Assembly (NCBI GenBank): GCA_903863885.1
Contig: CAIPEB010000065.1
Span: 1 to 64,000, forward strand
Origin: an uncultured Planctomycetaceae bacterium
Lineage (GTDB): Bacteria; Planctomycetota; Planctomycetia; Pirellulales; Pirellulaceae
Direction: 5' to 3'
DNA: 64,000 bases
This document shows, in pieces, positions 45,396 through 54,649 of this stretch (within the stretch, counting starts at the first letter, position 1; each line of letters starts with the position of its first letter). Made by a program: the position numbers and the translations under genes. The notes below the pieces were generated by a model that ran no database searches, was not told where the DNA came from, and worked only from the letters and a program-made list of their open reading frames with translations.

Positions 45396-46255
45396 GTACC
45401 CAACACCAGGATCGCTGGTCACTCAACCTGCAGAGAATCGGGCGAGAGGGACGCCGCTTCATCAAGAAGACGATGCGGCTGGTGTCGCCGGAGGGTCCGG
45501 ACGGCTGGGAAGACCTCCTGCCCGGCCTGCAGGGACTTTCGCACTCGGCGGGAGGGGTCACTCGCATCTACGGCAGACCGTTCTATTTCTTGAACAAGAA
45601 CAGCCTGCTTTTTCTCTACGACGAAATCATCCGGCAGCAGATTTACCGCTTCAGGACGGCCGACACCTCGCCGCGGATCATCGATGGCGGCGCGAACATC
45701 GGCATGGGCCTCGTCTATTTCAAGCATCTCTATCCGGATGCGAGAATCGTCGCTTTCGAGCCCGACCCGGCTGCATTCGCGACACTCGCGGCCAACGCCC
45801 AGGCGTACGACACAAAGAGTATCGAATTGCGCCAAGAGGCGCTTTGGACCAGTTCCGGGACTCAGCGATTTCATTGCGAGCCTTCGACTCTCGGCGGACG
45901 CATCGATGCGAGCGAACTCGGGCCGGATGTGCTGAGCGTCGGCACGCAACGGCTTCGCGATCTGCTCGATCAAGACACGGCCCTGCTGAAACTCGATGTT
46001 GAGGGGGCGGAGACCGAACTGCTCGAAGATTGCGGCGATGCCCTGCAGCGAGTCGAGCATCTGTTTGTGGAGTACCACTCGTTCGCCGATCGCCCGCAGA
46101 CGCTCCATCGGCTGCTGCACGTCGTGCACAACGCCGGATTTCGCTACCACATGCACGTCTTTCAACCGTCGCCCCAGCCGCTGCTGCATCGCACAATCCG
46201 CCACGGCATCGATGCCGTGGATATGAACCTCGACATCTTCTGTTTTCGAGTGTGA
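45392..46255 (+). CDS. FkbM-family methyltransferase
   Basis: 287 residues from the ATG at 45392. SAM-binding region IDGGANIGMGLVYFKHLYPDARIVAFEPDP, then LLKLDVEGAETELLEDC and the LFVEYHSF strand, all typical of FkbM O-methyltransferases acting on sugars. It lies in a glycosyltransferase run, so a sugar O-methyl modification is likely. Overlaps the preceding gene by 4 bases. Confidence 0.85.
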   Translation: MSTQHQDRWSLNLQRIGREGRRFIKKTMRLVSPEGPDGWEDLLPGLQGLSHSAGGVTRIYGRPFYFLNKNSLLFLYDEIIRQQIYRFRTADTSPRIIDGGANIGMGLVYFKHLYPDARIVAFEPDPAAFATLAANAQAYDTKSIELRQEALWTSSGTQRFHCEPSTLGGRIDASELGPDVLSVGTQRLRDLLDQDTALLKLDVEGAETELLEDCGDALQRVEHLFVEYHSFADRPQTLHRLLHVVHNAGFRYHMHVFQPSPQPLLHRTIRHGIDAVDMNLDIFCFRV

Positions 46256-46311
46256 TCGAAAGACACGTCCGCTCGGTGCGGACCGAATCGAATTGCCGGA
46301 CCAAAGAAACC

Positions 46312-47412
46312 ATGAACGCTCCGCATGCCGTCTGCACGATTGTCGCGAAGAACTATGCGGCGCAGGCACGCACCCTGTGCCAGTCTGTAAAGTCGCATCA
46401 TCCGTCGATGGCCTGCTATGCGCTGATCATCGACGATTGGGCCGGTTACCTTGATCCCGCCAAGGAACCGTTTGAGATCGTGTCGTTCGACGAACTCGGC
46501 CTGCCCGATCTGCGCACGATGCAATTCAAGTACAACGTGGTCGAGTATGCGACGGCGCTGAAGCCGGTCTTGATCGAATACCTGCTGCAACATGCCGGGG
46601 TCGAACGGCTGCTCTACCTGGATCCCGATATCCTCGTGACAAACTCGCTCGACGGGTTATTCCAGCGATTGGACGATTTCGACTGCGTGATCACTCCGCA
46701 CCTGGACGCGGATTACGCGCCGGATGGCCTGCTTCCGAACGACTCCACGATTCTGCTCCACGGCATCTACAACCTCGGGTTCCTGGGAATTCGGCGCGAA
46801 GCGGCATCCAGGCCCTTTCTTTCGTGGTGGCGGAACAAGCTGTCCTCGAGTTGCGTCCGAGAACCGGACCGCGGTCACTATGTCGATCAGCGCTGCATCG
46901 ACCTGGCTGTTTCACTGTTCGAGGGCTTTTTTATCGAACGCGGCGCTGGATACAACGTCGCCTATTGGAATCTGCACAGCCGTTATCTGGATTTTGACGG
47001 CCAGTCGTGGACCTGCAACGGCGGGCCGCTCGGGTTCTTCCACTTCAGCGGCTTCAATCCCGAACAACCGGACACGATCAGTCCGTTTACGACGCGGCAC
47101 ACGCTGGCCGCGCGTCCCGATCTCGTGCCCCTCTTCTCGGACTACGGAAAACGTCTGGTGGCCAACGGCTACTACGAAACCCGCGACTGGCCCTATTCCT
47201 TCGCGAAATTCGACAACGGAATTCCCATCTCCGCCGCGGACCGACAGCGCTACCGCACGGCCATCGCAAAGGGGATGCAGACCGCGGATCCCTTCAACTT
47301 CCTGGAATTCCAGCGTGTCGCCCGGAAAGTGAAACTCGACAAACGCAAACGCTCGCGCGTCCTCACCAAGTTACTTGCCCGAGTTCCCTGGCCGCGTCTG
47401 AGAAGCGCCTAG
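46312..47412 (+). CDS. Glycosyltransferase-like protein, GT8-type DxD
   Basis: 366 residues from the ATG at 46312; the frame opens earlier. N-terminal CTIVAKNYAAQARTLCQSV, a DxD-like LDPDILVTNSLDGLF, and YNLGFLGIRREAASRPFLSWW with a conserved DQR (YVDQRCIDL) suggest a GT-A fold of GT8 or a related group. It follows the FkbM gene by 56 bp on the same strand and joins the same glycan pathway. Sugar specificity unknown. Confidence 0.75.
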   Translation: MNAPHAVCTIVAKNYAAQARTLCQSVKSHHPSMACYALIIDDWAGYLDPAKEPFEIVSFDELGLPDLRTMQFKYNVVEYATALKPVLIEYLLQHAGVERLLYLDPDILVTNSLDGLFQRLDDFDCVITPHLDADYAPDGLLPNDSTILLHGIYNLGFLGIRREAASRPFLSWWRNKLSSSCVREPDRGHYVDQRCIDLAVSLFEGFFIERGAGYNVAYWNLHSRYLDFDGQSWTCNGGPLGFFHFSGFNPEQPDTISPFTTRHTLAARPDLVPLFSDYGKRLVANGYYETRDWPYSFAKFDNGIPISAADRQRYRTAIAKGMQTADPFNFLEFQRVARKVKLDKRKRSRVLTKLLARVPWPRLRSA

Positions 47413-47458
47413 GGGACACAGCATTTCGGAAGACAGCGATATCCTGGAGAGCACGCCG

Positions 47459-48412
47459 ATGACTCCCAAGCCTGCCCAACTCCCGCTGGTGCCCGCCGCA
47501 AAGACCGGCTGGCCCTGGACCGACGCATGCTGCGATCCCTCGCGGACGTCCGGCGAGCGGCCCTGGCCGCGGATCAGCGTTGTCACTCCCTCGTATAATC
47601 AGGGAGAGTTCCTCGAACAGACGATTCGCTCGGTGCTGCTGCAGGACTATCCCGATATCGAGTACCTGATTATCGACGGCGGGAGCCGCGACAATTCGCC
47701 GGACATCATCCGCAGATATGAACCGTGGCTGGGCTACTGGGTCAGCGAAGCCGACCGCGGACAGAGTCACGCAATCAACAAGGGACTGCAACGGGCCACG
47801 GGAGACATCGTCTGCTGGTTGAACAGCGACGACTACCTGGCGCCGAATGCCCTGCTCCGAGTCGGCGAGTTCTTTCGCGATCATGAGGCGACAGATGTTC
47901 TCGTGGGGCGTGCCGAGATCCTCGACGCCAACGGCCGTACCGTGCAGACACGCGAAGCCCCGCAGGCGATGAGCGGAGCGGTATTCATCGATTGGAGTAA
48001 CAACTGGTTCGCACAGCAAGGGACCTTCTGGCGGCGCAGAGTGCACGACAGAATCGGTTGGCTGAGAGAGGAACTCCATTACGTCATGGACATGGAGCTC
48101 TGGTGGCGGATGTTCGCCAACGGTTGCGAGTTCGCCGCAACGCACGATGTCTTGGGAGTGTACCGCTGGCACGACAGCGCGAAATGTCAGCATACGCCCT
48201 GGAAAGTGGCTCTTGAGATCGGCGTGGTGCTCGGCGAGCGGGAAGGCCAGAACGTCTCTGCATGGTGGCCGCATTATCGCGCCCAGCTGGATGATGCCTT
48301 CAAGCACGCTATCTCCCGTGAACTGGACGGCGCGGAAGGCCGCAAGCCGTCGCAGCGCCGCGACCGGTTCCGGCGCAAACTGCGGTCGGTGCTGCAGGCA
48401 GTCGGTCTGTGA
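47459..48412 (+). CDS. Glycosyltransferase, GT2 family
   Basis: 317 residues. GT-A fold: ISVVTPSYNQGEFLEQTIRSVL, then IEYLIIDGGSRDNSPDII and LNSDDYLAPNALLR (DxD), and a C-terminal acceptor region (MDMELWWRMF). Inverting transfer of a nucleotide-sugar is expected. 46 bp after the previous gene. Confidence 0.9.
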   Translation: MTPKPAQLPLVPAAKTGWPWTDACCDPSRTSGERPWPRISVVTPSYNQGEFLEQTIRSVLLQDYPDIEYLIIDGGSRDNSPDIIRRYEPWLGYWVSEADRGQSHAINKGLQRATGDIVCWLNSDDYLAPNALLRVGEFFRDHEATDVLVGRAEILDANGRTVQTREAPQAMSGAVFIDWSNNWFAQQGTFWRRRVHDRIGWLREELHYVMDMELWWRMFANGCEFAATHDVLGVYRWHDSAKCQHTPWKVALEIGVVLGEREGQNVSAWWPHYRAQLDDAFKHAISRELDGAEGRKPSQRRDRFRRKLRSVLQAVGL

Positions 48413-48419
48413 GGAAGAA

Positions 48420-48456
48420 GTCTGGAGTCCGGAGTCCGGAGTCTGGAGTCCGGAGG
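48420..48456 (-). repeat. Heptamer repeat, reverse orientation
   Basis: About five CTGGAGT/CCGGAGT units directly after the GT2 stop codon, opposite in strand to the copies at 7528 and 18249 and matching the orientation of the copy at 31913. Confidence 0.75.
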
Positions 48457-48516
48457 GGAAGAGGCCACGGACCTGCAGGGATGAAACACGGATCGATGCA
48501 ACCTTCGTGATTGATT

Positions 48517-49725
48517 ATGACCAGCAGGCTGCACGTTCTGTTTGTCGGTCACGAAGCATCAAGAACCGGTGCGCCTCTGCTTCTCCGCGAGGTGATCCGC
48601 TGGGCGCTCACGCGAGGCGACATGACGGGGCGGTGCGTGTTGATGAACGGCGGCAGCCTCGCGCCCGAATTTGAATCGCTCTGCGAAACCCACGTTCTGC
48701 AGGATCGCGAAAAACCGGCGCGGTGGAAGCGGCTGTTCCGCAAATTGGGCCTGCTGCCGAGCCGGAATGCGGCGTTGGCGAAATGGCTGAATCCTTCACA
48801 GTCACCTGACGCCCGGGCGGCTGACGTCATCTATGTGAATTCCGTCGGCTCTTTGCAGGCACTGGCGCAAATCCGCCCCTGTCTTCCGGATGTTCCGGTG
48901 GTGATTCATGTTCACGAACTGACATGGGTGCTGCGCCATTTCGAAAAGACCCACGCCGTATCCGACTCGTTGGCCGTGGCCGACAAGATCATTGCGGCGT
49001 CCGGCGCCGTGCGCGACGCTTTGCTGAACGAATTCCGCCTCGAGCCGGACCGCATCGAACTGATTTACGAGTTCCTGTGCCGAGGACCGGTGGATGGCAC
49101 CCATCGATCGTCGTATCGCGGGCAGATCCGGGCCCGACTGGGCATTTCAGCTTCGGCTACGGTCTGCCTGGGCATGGGCACGATGGAATGGAGAAAGGCG
49201 ACAGACCTGATCCCGGCCATCGCGAGCCGATGTGCCGCATCGGGACGCGACCTGCACTTCATCTGGATCGGGCGCGAGACTCGCGATTGCAGCATCGCGC
49301 AGTTGACCGTCGAGGCCGAGCGGCTCGGGGCTTCGCGATGCGTGCACCTCGCCGGTGAAGTCGAAGACCCCGCACCGTACCTGTCGGCAGCCGACTTATT
49401 CGTGCTGCCGTCGCGCGAAGATCCTTACCCTCTGGCTATGCTGGAAGCCGCATCTTACGGACTGCCGGTTGTCTGTTTCGACCAATCGGGAGGAGCGATC
49501 GAATTCGTTGGCAGCGGCGAATGCGGCATCGCCGTTCCGCATCTCGACACAAACGCCATGGCGGGTGCGATCGTTGAGCTGAGCTCGGATGTCCATCGCG
49601 CCGCGCAACTCGGCACCGCCGCCCGCCGGAAAGTCCTCACGCTTCACAGTCCCGAGAGCACGATCCCGAAGATCCTCGACGTGCTTCGCGCCGCAGCGGG
49701 ACGCAAAAGCAGAACGAAAGAATAG
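48517..49725 (+). CDS. Glycosyltransferase, GT4 family
   Basis: 402 residues from the ATG at 48517; a TTG at 48511 is in frame. VLFVGHEASRTGAPLLL, VGHEAS-type donor lobe, IYEFL..., and C-terminal VCLGMGTMEWRKATDLIPAIAS, VLPSREDPYPLAMLEAASYGLPVVCFD mark a GT-B/GT4 enzyme. Function within the glycan island assumed. Confidence 0.85.
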   Translation: MTSRLHVLFVGHEASRTGAPLLLREVIRWALTRGDMTGRCVLMNGGSLAPEFESLCETHVLQDREKPARWKRLFRKLGLLPSRNAALAKWLNPSQSPDARAADVIYVNSVGSLQALAQIRPCLPDVPVVIHVHELTWVLRHFEKTHAVSDSLAVADKIIAASGAVRDALLNEFRLEPDRIELIYEFLCRGPVDGTHRSSYRGQIRARLGISASATVCLGMGTMEWRKATDLIPAIASRCAASGRDLHFIWIGRETRDCSIAQLTVEAERLGASRCVHLAGEVEDPAPYLSAADLFVLPSREDPYPLAMLEAASYGLPVVCFDQSGGAIEFVGSGECGIAVPHLDTNAMAGAIVELSSDVHRAAQLGTAARRKVLTLHSPESTIPKILDVLRAAAGRKSRTKE

Positions 49726-49740
49726 GTTGACCAATTTGTT

Positions 49741-49868
49741 CGTGCGCCACGGGCTGTGCCCGTGTTGCAGGACAGCCCTCCGGCCCTGACATGTTCGACT
49801 GGACATGCGACAGGCCGAGTTGATGTCCGATGGATGCCGCCAAACACTGGCCGAGCCAGTGGAACTCC
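49741..49868. repeat. Palindromic mobile-like element, copy 1
   Basis: About 128 bp with imperfect inverted ends (left GCGCCACGGGCTGTGCCCGTG; right ending CACTGGCCGAGCCAGTGG). The interior GACATGTTCGACTGGACATGCGACAGGC resembles copy 3. Placed after a glycosyltransferase stop codon. No ORF. Confidence 0.65.
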
Positions 49869-49899
49869 GGCGGGACGCTGAGTTCGCAGGACCGGGTGT

Positions 49900-51150
49900 T
49901 CACGCCGCCCGCCGGGTCTTCCACGCGAAGATGCGCCGCGCGCGGGACTTGATTTCCTTGATGCGGCGTTTCAGGCGATGCTGTTTTTCGTTGCGCTGTT
50001 GATAGGCCATGGCTTGGCGCATCATGGCAATCAGATCGCTGGCCGGGCGCAGTTCAAAAGGGCGCGGCCCCGCTTTGGCGACTTCCGCTGCCCGTTGCCA
50101 TGCCGAGCGCCATTGGGCTGCTCCCGAGGGAATAAGCCACTGTTCCTGCACCTGCCGAAACGCCTCCTCGCCGATCGCCCGGTACAGTGCAGGCTCGCGG
50201 ATCAATCGCTCGAGTCCGCTTCGCCATTCGGCCGGCGTATCGACCAGCAATCCGGTGACTCCCTCTTCGACGCTCGATGTGTACGGAGCAACGCGGGAGT
50301 AGACGCCGGCGATGCCCAAGGCACCGTACTCGAGCAGCTTGATCTGGCTCTTGCAGCGATTGAACTCGGAGTCGATCAGCGGCGCAATTCCAATGTCCAG
50401 TCCGAGCTTCGAAGCCTCTTTGGCATAAACGAGATAGTCGTCTCGCGCCGCCCGCGACGGCTCGACAAAGGTCGTATTGGGCAATCCGGCAATCGCGGGC
50501 GGCGGTTGAATTCCGTAACAGATGAAAGCCGCTTCGGGATGTTCCGTCAACACGGCCTGCAGCGCGGGGACGATTGTCTGCAGGTCACGCTCGTGAGATC
50601 GCGTTCCGATGTACCCGATTCGAACTGGCCTGCGGCCGTTGTCCGGCGATGGCCGGCGAGCCGCTTGAAACACCTCCCACACATTCAGGGGCAGCCTGTT
50701 GGGAATCACCACGATGTTCGGATGAAACGAACTGAGGATCTGCTTCAACGGTTCGGATGTGACCGTGACCAGGTCGGCATGCAGCGTCGCCTCCAGCGTA
50801 CTCACCACGGTGCCTTCGAAAAAACGCCGGTGAGGATGCTCATCCGCCATCTTCAGCAGCAGGTCGTCCACATCGTAGACAATGGGAATACCCTGCCGAA
50901 CCGCGGACTGCGCGAGTTGCCGGTAACGCCGGTACTGAGTCTGCACCGTGCGGTGCACGAGCAGCATCGATGCGTCGCCGAGGTCGAGTTCATGCCGCGG
51001 ATCGGCATCCGCATCCCGATCCGTGAGAAGTTCGATCGAGGCGCCGCATGCCCTGGCTGGCCCCACAAGACGCAACTGCGGAATCGCGCTGGTCGGCGAT
51101 GCCTCGACTAGACATGCGATACGCTGCGAGAAACCATCTGCGGATTGCAT
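49900..51150 (-). CDS. Glycosyltransferase, GT4-like
   Basis: 416 residues from the ATG at 51150 (GGGGGA upstream); the frame extends 93 codons into the neighbouring gene without coding character. Central YDVDDLLLKMADEHPHRRFF and C-terminal RIGYIGTRSHERDLQTIVPALQAVL, GIAPLIDSEFNRCKSQIKLLEYGALGIAGVYSRVAPY match GT4 donor-site patterns. Opposite in strand to the flanking runs, shared with the dTDP-rhamnose gene behind it. Confidence 0.75.
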   Translation of the reverse strand: MQSADGFSQRIACLVEASPTSAIPQLRLVGPARACGASIELLTDRDADADPRHELDLGDASMLLVHRTVQTQYRRYRQLAQSAVRQGIPIVYDVDDLLLKMADEHPHRRFFEGTVVSTLEATLHADLVTVTSEPLKQILSSFHPNIVVIPNRLPLNVWEVFQAARRPSPDNGRRPVRIGYIGTRSHERDLQTIVPALQAVLTEHPEAAFICYGIQPPPAIAGLPNTTFVEPSRAARDDYLVYAKEASKLGLDIGIAPLIDSEFNRCKSQIKLLEYGALGIAGVYSRVAPYTSSVEEGVTGLLVDTPAEWRSGLERLIREPALYRAIGEEAFRQVQEQWLIPSGAAQWRSAWQRAAEVAKAGPRPFELRPASDLIAMMRQAMAYQQRNEKQHRLKRRIKEIKSRARRIFAWKTRRAA

Positions 51151-51182
51151 TGGAACATTTCCCCCGGACCCATGAATGGGGC

Positions 51183-52040
51183 TCAGGCAGCCCGGCGAGC
51201 CGCCGTGCGACCGAGAAACGCGCGCAGACCCGCATCCCATGACTCCATCGGTTGCATCGAGTGCCGCTCCAGCTGCATTTTGCGCAGACGCGAATTCGCG
51301 GGACGCCGGGCGGGACGCGGATAATCGGCGGTCGTGCAGGGAACAACCGCTCGCGCAAAGGGCACCTCCCGCGAGATGGCCCGCGCGAACTCGTACCACG
51401 TGGCTTCCCCCTCCGACGTCAGGTGCCAAGTGCCCACCACGGAACTGTCGAGCAGATCGAGCACGCGACGTGCGACTGCGTCTGCCGAAGTCGGATTGCC
51501 GACCTGATCGTTGACCACCTTGATCGGAGGCCCTGGCTGCGATCCCAGGCGAAGCATCGTGTGCAGAAAACTCGGGCCGCCTTCGCCGTACAGCCAGGCG
51601 GTGCGAAGTATCAGGTGATTCGGGCAGAGACGGCGAATGGCCAGCTCGCCCGCAAGCTTCGATTTTCCGTACACCGTCTGAGGATTCGGCGCATCTCCCT
51701 CGTGGTAGGGCCGGTCGAGAAGACCGTCAAACACGTAATCGGTCGAAAACGCGATCAACCTCGCGTCGAACTCGCTGCATGCGGCCGCCACGTTGGCCGT
51801 GCCAAGTTCGTTGACGTTGAAAGCCGCGTCAGGATCGGATTCAGCACCATCAACGTCGGTCATCGCAGCACAATGAAGGACCACGTCGGGCTGAAAGTTG
51901 CGACAAGCCAGGTCGATTGCGAACCGATTCGTGATGTTGCAATTGTTGCGGTCAACGGACAGCACCTGGTGCTCCGCCTGCAAATGACGTGCAAGAGTGC
52001 GTCCAAGCATGCCCCGGCCACCCGTGATGAGCATCTTCAT
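51183..52040 (-). CDS. rfbD: dTDP-4-dehydrorhamnose reductase
   Basis: 285 residues. Extended SDR Rossmann motif GGRGMLGRTLA, catalytic Tyr-x3-Lys in VYGKSKLAGE, and the substrate-loop motif FSTDYVFDGLLDRPYHEGDAPNPQTVYGKSK typical of RmlD/RfbD. It makes dTDP-L-rhamnose for glycan assembly. The earlier rml genes (rfbA, rfbB, rfbC) are not in the window. Confidence 0.88.
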   Translation of the reverse strand: MKMLITGGRGMLGRTLARHLQAEHQVLSVDRNNCNITNRFAIDLACRNFQPDVVLHCAAMTDVDGAESDPDAAFNVNELGTANVAAACSEFDARLIAFSTDYVFDGLLDRPYHEGDAPNPQTVYGKSKLAGELAIRRLCPNHLILRTAWLYGEGGPSFLHTMLRLGSQPGPPIKVVNDQVGNPTSADAVARRVLDLLDSSVVGTWHLTSEGEATWYEFARAISREVPFARAVVPCTTADYPRPARRPANSRLRKMQLERHSMQPMESWDAGLRAFLGRTAARRAA

Positions 52041-52144
52041 ACAGCAGCCTCTTCAAGCAGCGGGAAACCGATTCCTTCACTCACATTGCGCCACAGCGCT
52101 GAAATTCACACACCGATGAGAATTCGAACATCTCATACGAAAAA

Positions 52145-52205
52145 GCCTGCAGTCGCGTAGCGACGGCATGAAGGTAGACGTGGGTTTCAACCCACGGCGG
52201 GCTAC
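52145..52205. repeat. Hairpin-bearing repeat-like unit
   Basis: A perfect 8-bp stem with a 2-nt loop, CGTGGGTTTCAACCCACG (52179-52196), follows a 5-bp hairpin GTCGCGTAGCGAC (52153-52165). The arrangement looks like a dispersed intergenic repeat unit; only this copy was noticed here. Confidence 0.5.
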
Positions 52206-52213
52206 CTCGATCA

Positions 52214-52275
52214 TTCCGGCATCTGACATCCGACATCCGACATCCGGCGTCCGGCATCTGACATCCGGCATCTCG
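52214..52275 (+). repeat. Hexamer tandem repeat (CATCCGG/CATCTGA)
   Basis: About nine degenerate 6-7-base units (CATCTGA, CATCCGA, CATCCGG) upstream of the KdsD-like gene. The same family occurs at 18219 and 31991. Confidence 0.75.
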
Positions 52276-52471
52276 GCACGAATTCAAACGCCGACAGATT
52301 TCAAACTGTTGTGTGGAGGGTACTCGCAGTTGCGAATCTTCGTCAAGTTCGTTTTGTGTCGGGACTTCCGTCGCAGAGTCGCGCCCCGGGAGTCTGGTCG
52401 CTGATCTTGCCGCATTTGCCGCTCGCCGCTACTATCGCCGCGCACCGATAACCTCCCGGGCCGAATGACTC

Positions 52472-53587
52472 ATGATGCCTTCGCTGATATCAGACCGAAC
52501 CATGCTTCGCGACGAAGCCGTGCACGGCGCGCGCAAGATCCTCTTGGCCGAAAGCCGAGCGCTGGCCGACCTGGCCGACCGTCTCGGACCCCGATTCTGC
52601 GACGCAGTCGAGTTGATACTCAACTGCAAAGGGAGCGTCATCGTTACCGGCATCGGCAAGGCGGGCCTGGTGGGACAGAAGATCGCGGCGACGCTGGCAT
52701 CCACGGGGACGCCCAGCCATTTCGTGCACGCCAGCGAGGCTCTGCACGGTGACCTTGGCCGCATCCGCAGCAACGATTGTGTTCTCGTGCTTTCCAACAG
52801 CGGCGAAACCGAGGAGATTCTGCGGCTGGCACCGTGCCTCGCGGATCTCGGGGTGCCGATCGTCGCCGTGACCGGCCGCGCGCACAGCGGTCTGGCTCGC
52901 GCCGCGACCGTCGTATTGGACCTGGGCCCCTGCGACGAAGCGGGTTCGCTGGGATTGGCTCCGAGCACGAGCACCACTGCGATGCTGGCTCTGGGTGACG
53001 CGCTGGCGCTGACGGCGAGCGAACTGCGAGGCTTCCGCAGCCAGGATTTCGGGCGTCTTCATCCGGGCGGCAGCCTCGGACGCAGACTCGCGAAAGTCAC
53101 CGACGTTATGCGGCCTCTCGAACGATGCTGCGTGGCGCAGGACAGCCAAAGCCTGCGGGAGATCTACGTCCGGACTCAGCGGCCTGCCCGCCGATCAGGC
53201 GCGATCCTGCTGGTCAACAGCGACGGGAAACTGACCGGCATCTTCACCGACAGCGATCTCGCGAGGCTTTTCGAGCACAAACGAGATAACGCCATCGACC
53301 GGCCGATTCGCGAAATCATGACTGCCGGCCCCATCAGCCTGAAGAACGACGCGATGCTGATCGACGCAATCGACCTGCTCGCCGCGCGCAAGATCAGCGA
53401 ATTGCCGATCGTCGATGCCGAGCGCCGACCGATAGGGATGATTGATATAACCGACGTCCTCGGTCTGTTGCCGAACCAGCCCCAGGAAAATATCGAACGG
53501 CAGACCGCCGATCGAACTCCCCCCGCAGCCCACACCACGATTATTCAATCGACCATCACTGCTGCACTGAAAAAACGCGCGGCCTGA
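52472..53587 (+). CDS. kdsD: KdsD/GutQ-like arabinose-5-phosphate isomerase (SIS + CBS)
   Basis: 371 residues. SIS domain (VTGIGKAGLVGQKIAATLASTGTPSHFVHASEALHGDLG, then SNSGETEEI) and two CBS domains (TDVMRPLERCC..., REIMTAGPISL). KdsD isomerises ribulose-5-P to arabinose-5-P, the first step of Kdo synthesis for LPS. Start ATG at 52472. It fits an outer-membrane glycan pathway with the two GT9 genes. Confidence 0.88.
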   Translation: MMPSLISDRTMLRDEAVHGARKILLAESRALADLADRLGPRFCDAVELILNCKGSVIVTGIGKAGLVGQKIAATLASTGTPSHFVHASEALHGDLGRIRSNDCVLVLSNSGETEEILRLAPCLADLGVPIVAVTGRAHSGLARAATVVLDLGPCDEAGSLGLAPSTSTTAMLALGDALALTASELRGFRSQDFGRLHPGGSLGRRLAKVTDVMRPLERCCVAQDSQSLREIYVRTQRPARRSGAILLVNSDGKLTGIFTDSDLARLFEHKRDNAIDRPIREIMTAGPISLKNDAMLIDAIDLLAARKISELPIVDAERRPIGMIDITDVLGLLPNQPQENIERQTADRTPPAAHTTIIQSTITAALKKRAA

Positions 53588-53788
53588 TCCGCTCCGCAGC
53601 CTGCTAGCATCGCCGAACTGATCTGGATTCACAGATCGCTTTCGCGTTATGCTCCCTCTGCAATTTTCGCAGGTTGTCATCCGGCGGAGAATTAATCACG
53701 CAGGGGCGTGCCGCGACTCCGTTATCCGTGGCCGTTCGTCGCGCCGCATGACACGTGACGACCCGAATGACCTCGGAAGGAAACGGGA

Positions 53789-54631
53789 ATGGAAGCCCGG
53801 ACCGACGAACTGGCATGGACGCCGGAATATGTGGCCCGCTACTGGGACTACTGGTCACAGCGCAAGGACACGCGGCACACGTATTTTGCCAATCAGGTGG
53901 GCGAAGGTGTCGCGAGATTTCTGGAGCGGGCCGTGCCGCTGCGGGGTGCAGCGACCCTGGATTTCGGCGCGGGGCCCGGCTATCTGGTTCAACACCTGCT
54001 GACTCGCGGAGCTCTCGTTTCAGCCACCGACTACTCGCCGGAAACCGTAACGGGATTGCGGCAGCGGTTCTCCGGAAAAGAAGGCTGGGTCGGGGCGAGC
54101 ATTTTCGACGGCCTCCGGCTTCCCTGGCCGGATGCGACTTTCGATGTCGTATGTTGCCTGGAAACGATAGAGCATCTGCTGGATGAACATTGCGAGCTGA
54201 TATTCAGCGAACTGCGGCGCGTCTTGAAGCCCGAAGGTACGGCTCTTTTTACTACGCCCAACAGCGAAGACCTTCGGCAGCAGCATGTCTACTGCCCTCG
54301 CTGCGACTGTTCGTTTCACCGTTGGCAGCACGTACGATCGTGGTCGCCCGAAACACTGAGAGGCTACCTTCAGCGCATGGGATTCCGCGTCGAATTCTGC
54401 GAGGGGCTGACTTTTCAGAGTCTCCAGCGCAAGCGACTGTTCCGTCCGCACTGGGTGTTGTGGTGGTCGATGCTGTCCGCGATGGGTTTCCTGCAGCGAC
54501 GGACGCTGCCCAACGGCAGTTTCTTTCCCAAGCAACTGTTTCGCTACGGACGTGAGCATCTTGCCGCGGTGGCCGTCAAGTCCGAGGCCGCCGGAGCCGG
54601 CTTGGATGTTCGCCGATCGGCGGCCGCGTAA
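53789..54631 (+). CDS. SAM-dependent methyltransferase with embedded Cys pair
   Basis: 280 residues from the ATG at 53789 (AAGGAAA upstream). Motif I LDFGAGPGYLVQHLL, an acidic strand (ATDYSPETV), and CLETIEHL mark a class-I methyltransferase. A CPRCDC cluster in HVYCPRCDCSFHRWQH follows the core, and a C-terminal region has no recognised domain. 18 bp upstream of asnB. Confidence 0.8.
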   Translation: MEARTDELAWTPEYVARYWDYWSQRKDTRHTYFANQVGEGVARFLERAVPLRGAATLDFGAGPGYLVQHLLTRGALVSATDYSPETVTGLRQRFSGKEGWVGASIFDGLRLPWPDATFDVVCCLETIEHLLDEHCELIFSELRRVLKPEGTALFTTPNSEDLRQQHVYCPRCDCSFHRWQHVRSWSPETLRGYLQRMGFRVEFCEGLTFQSLQRKRLFRPHWVLWWSMLSAMGFLQRRTLPNGSFFPKQLFRYGREHLAAVAVKSEAAGAGLDVRRSAAA

Positions 54632-54649
54632 ACCGGGGAGACAGCGGAC

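Larger units (their letters stand above)
52041..52471. other. Intergenic gap with repeats and a hairpin
   Basis: This 431-bp gap holds a short hairpin-bearing unit and a hexamer repeat, both listed separately. Open frames across it are low-complexity products of the repeats. The remainder shows no gene; the promoter of the KdsD-like gene is expected near 52300-52440. Confidence 0.45.

Noticed and set aside
49741-49868. Possible tRNA or rRNA fragment at the palindromic elements
   Set aside because: The symmetry is an inverted repeat without cloverleaf proportions or a CCA end, and three copies match each other.
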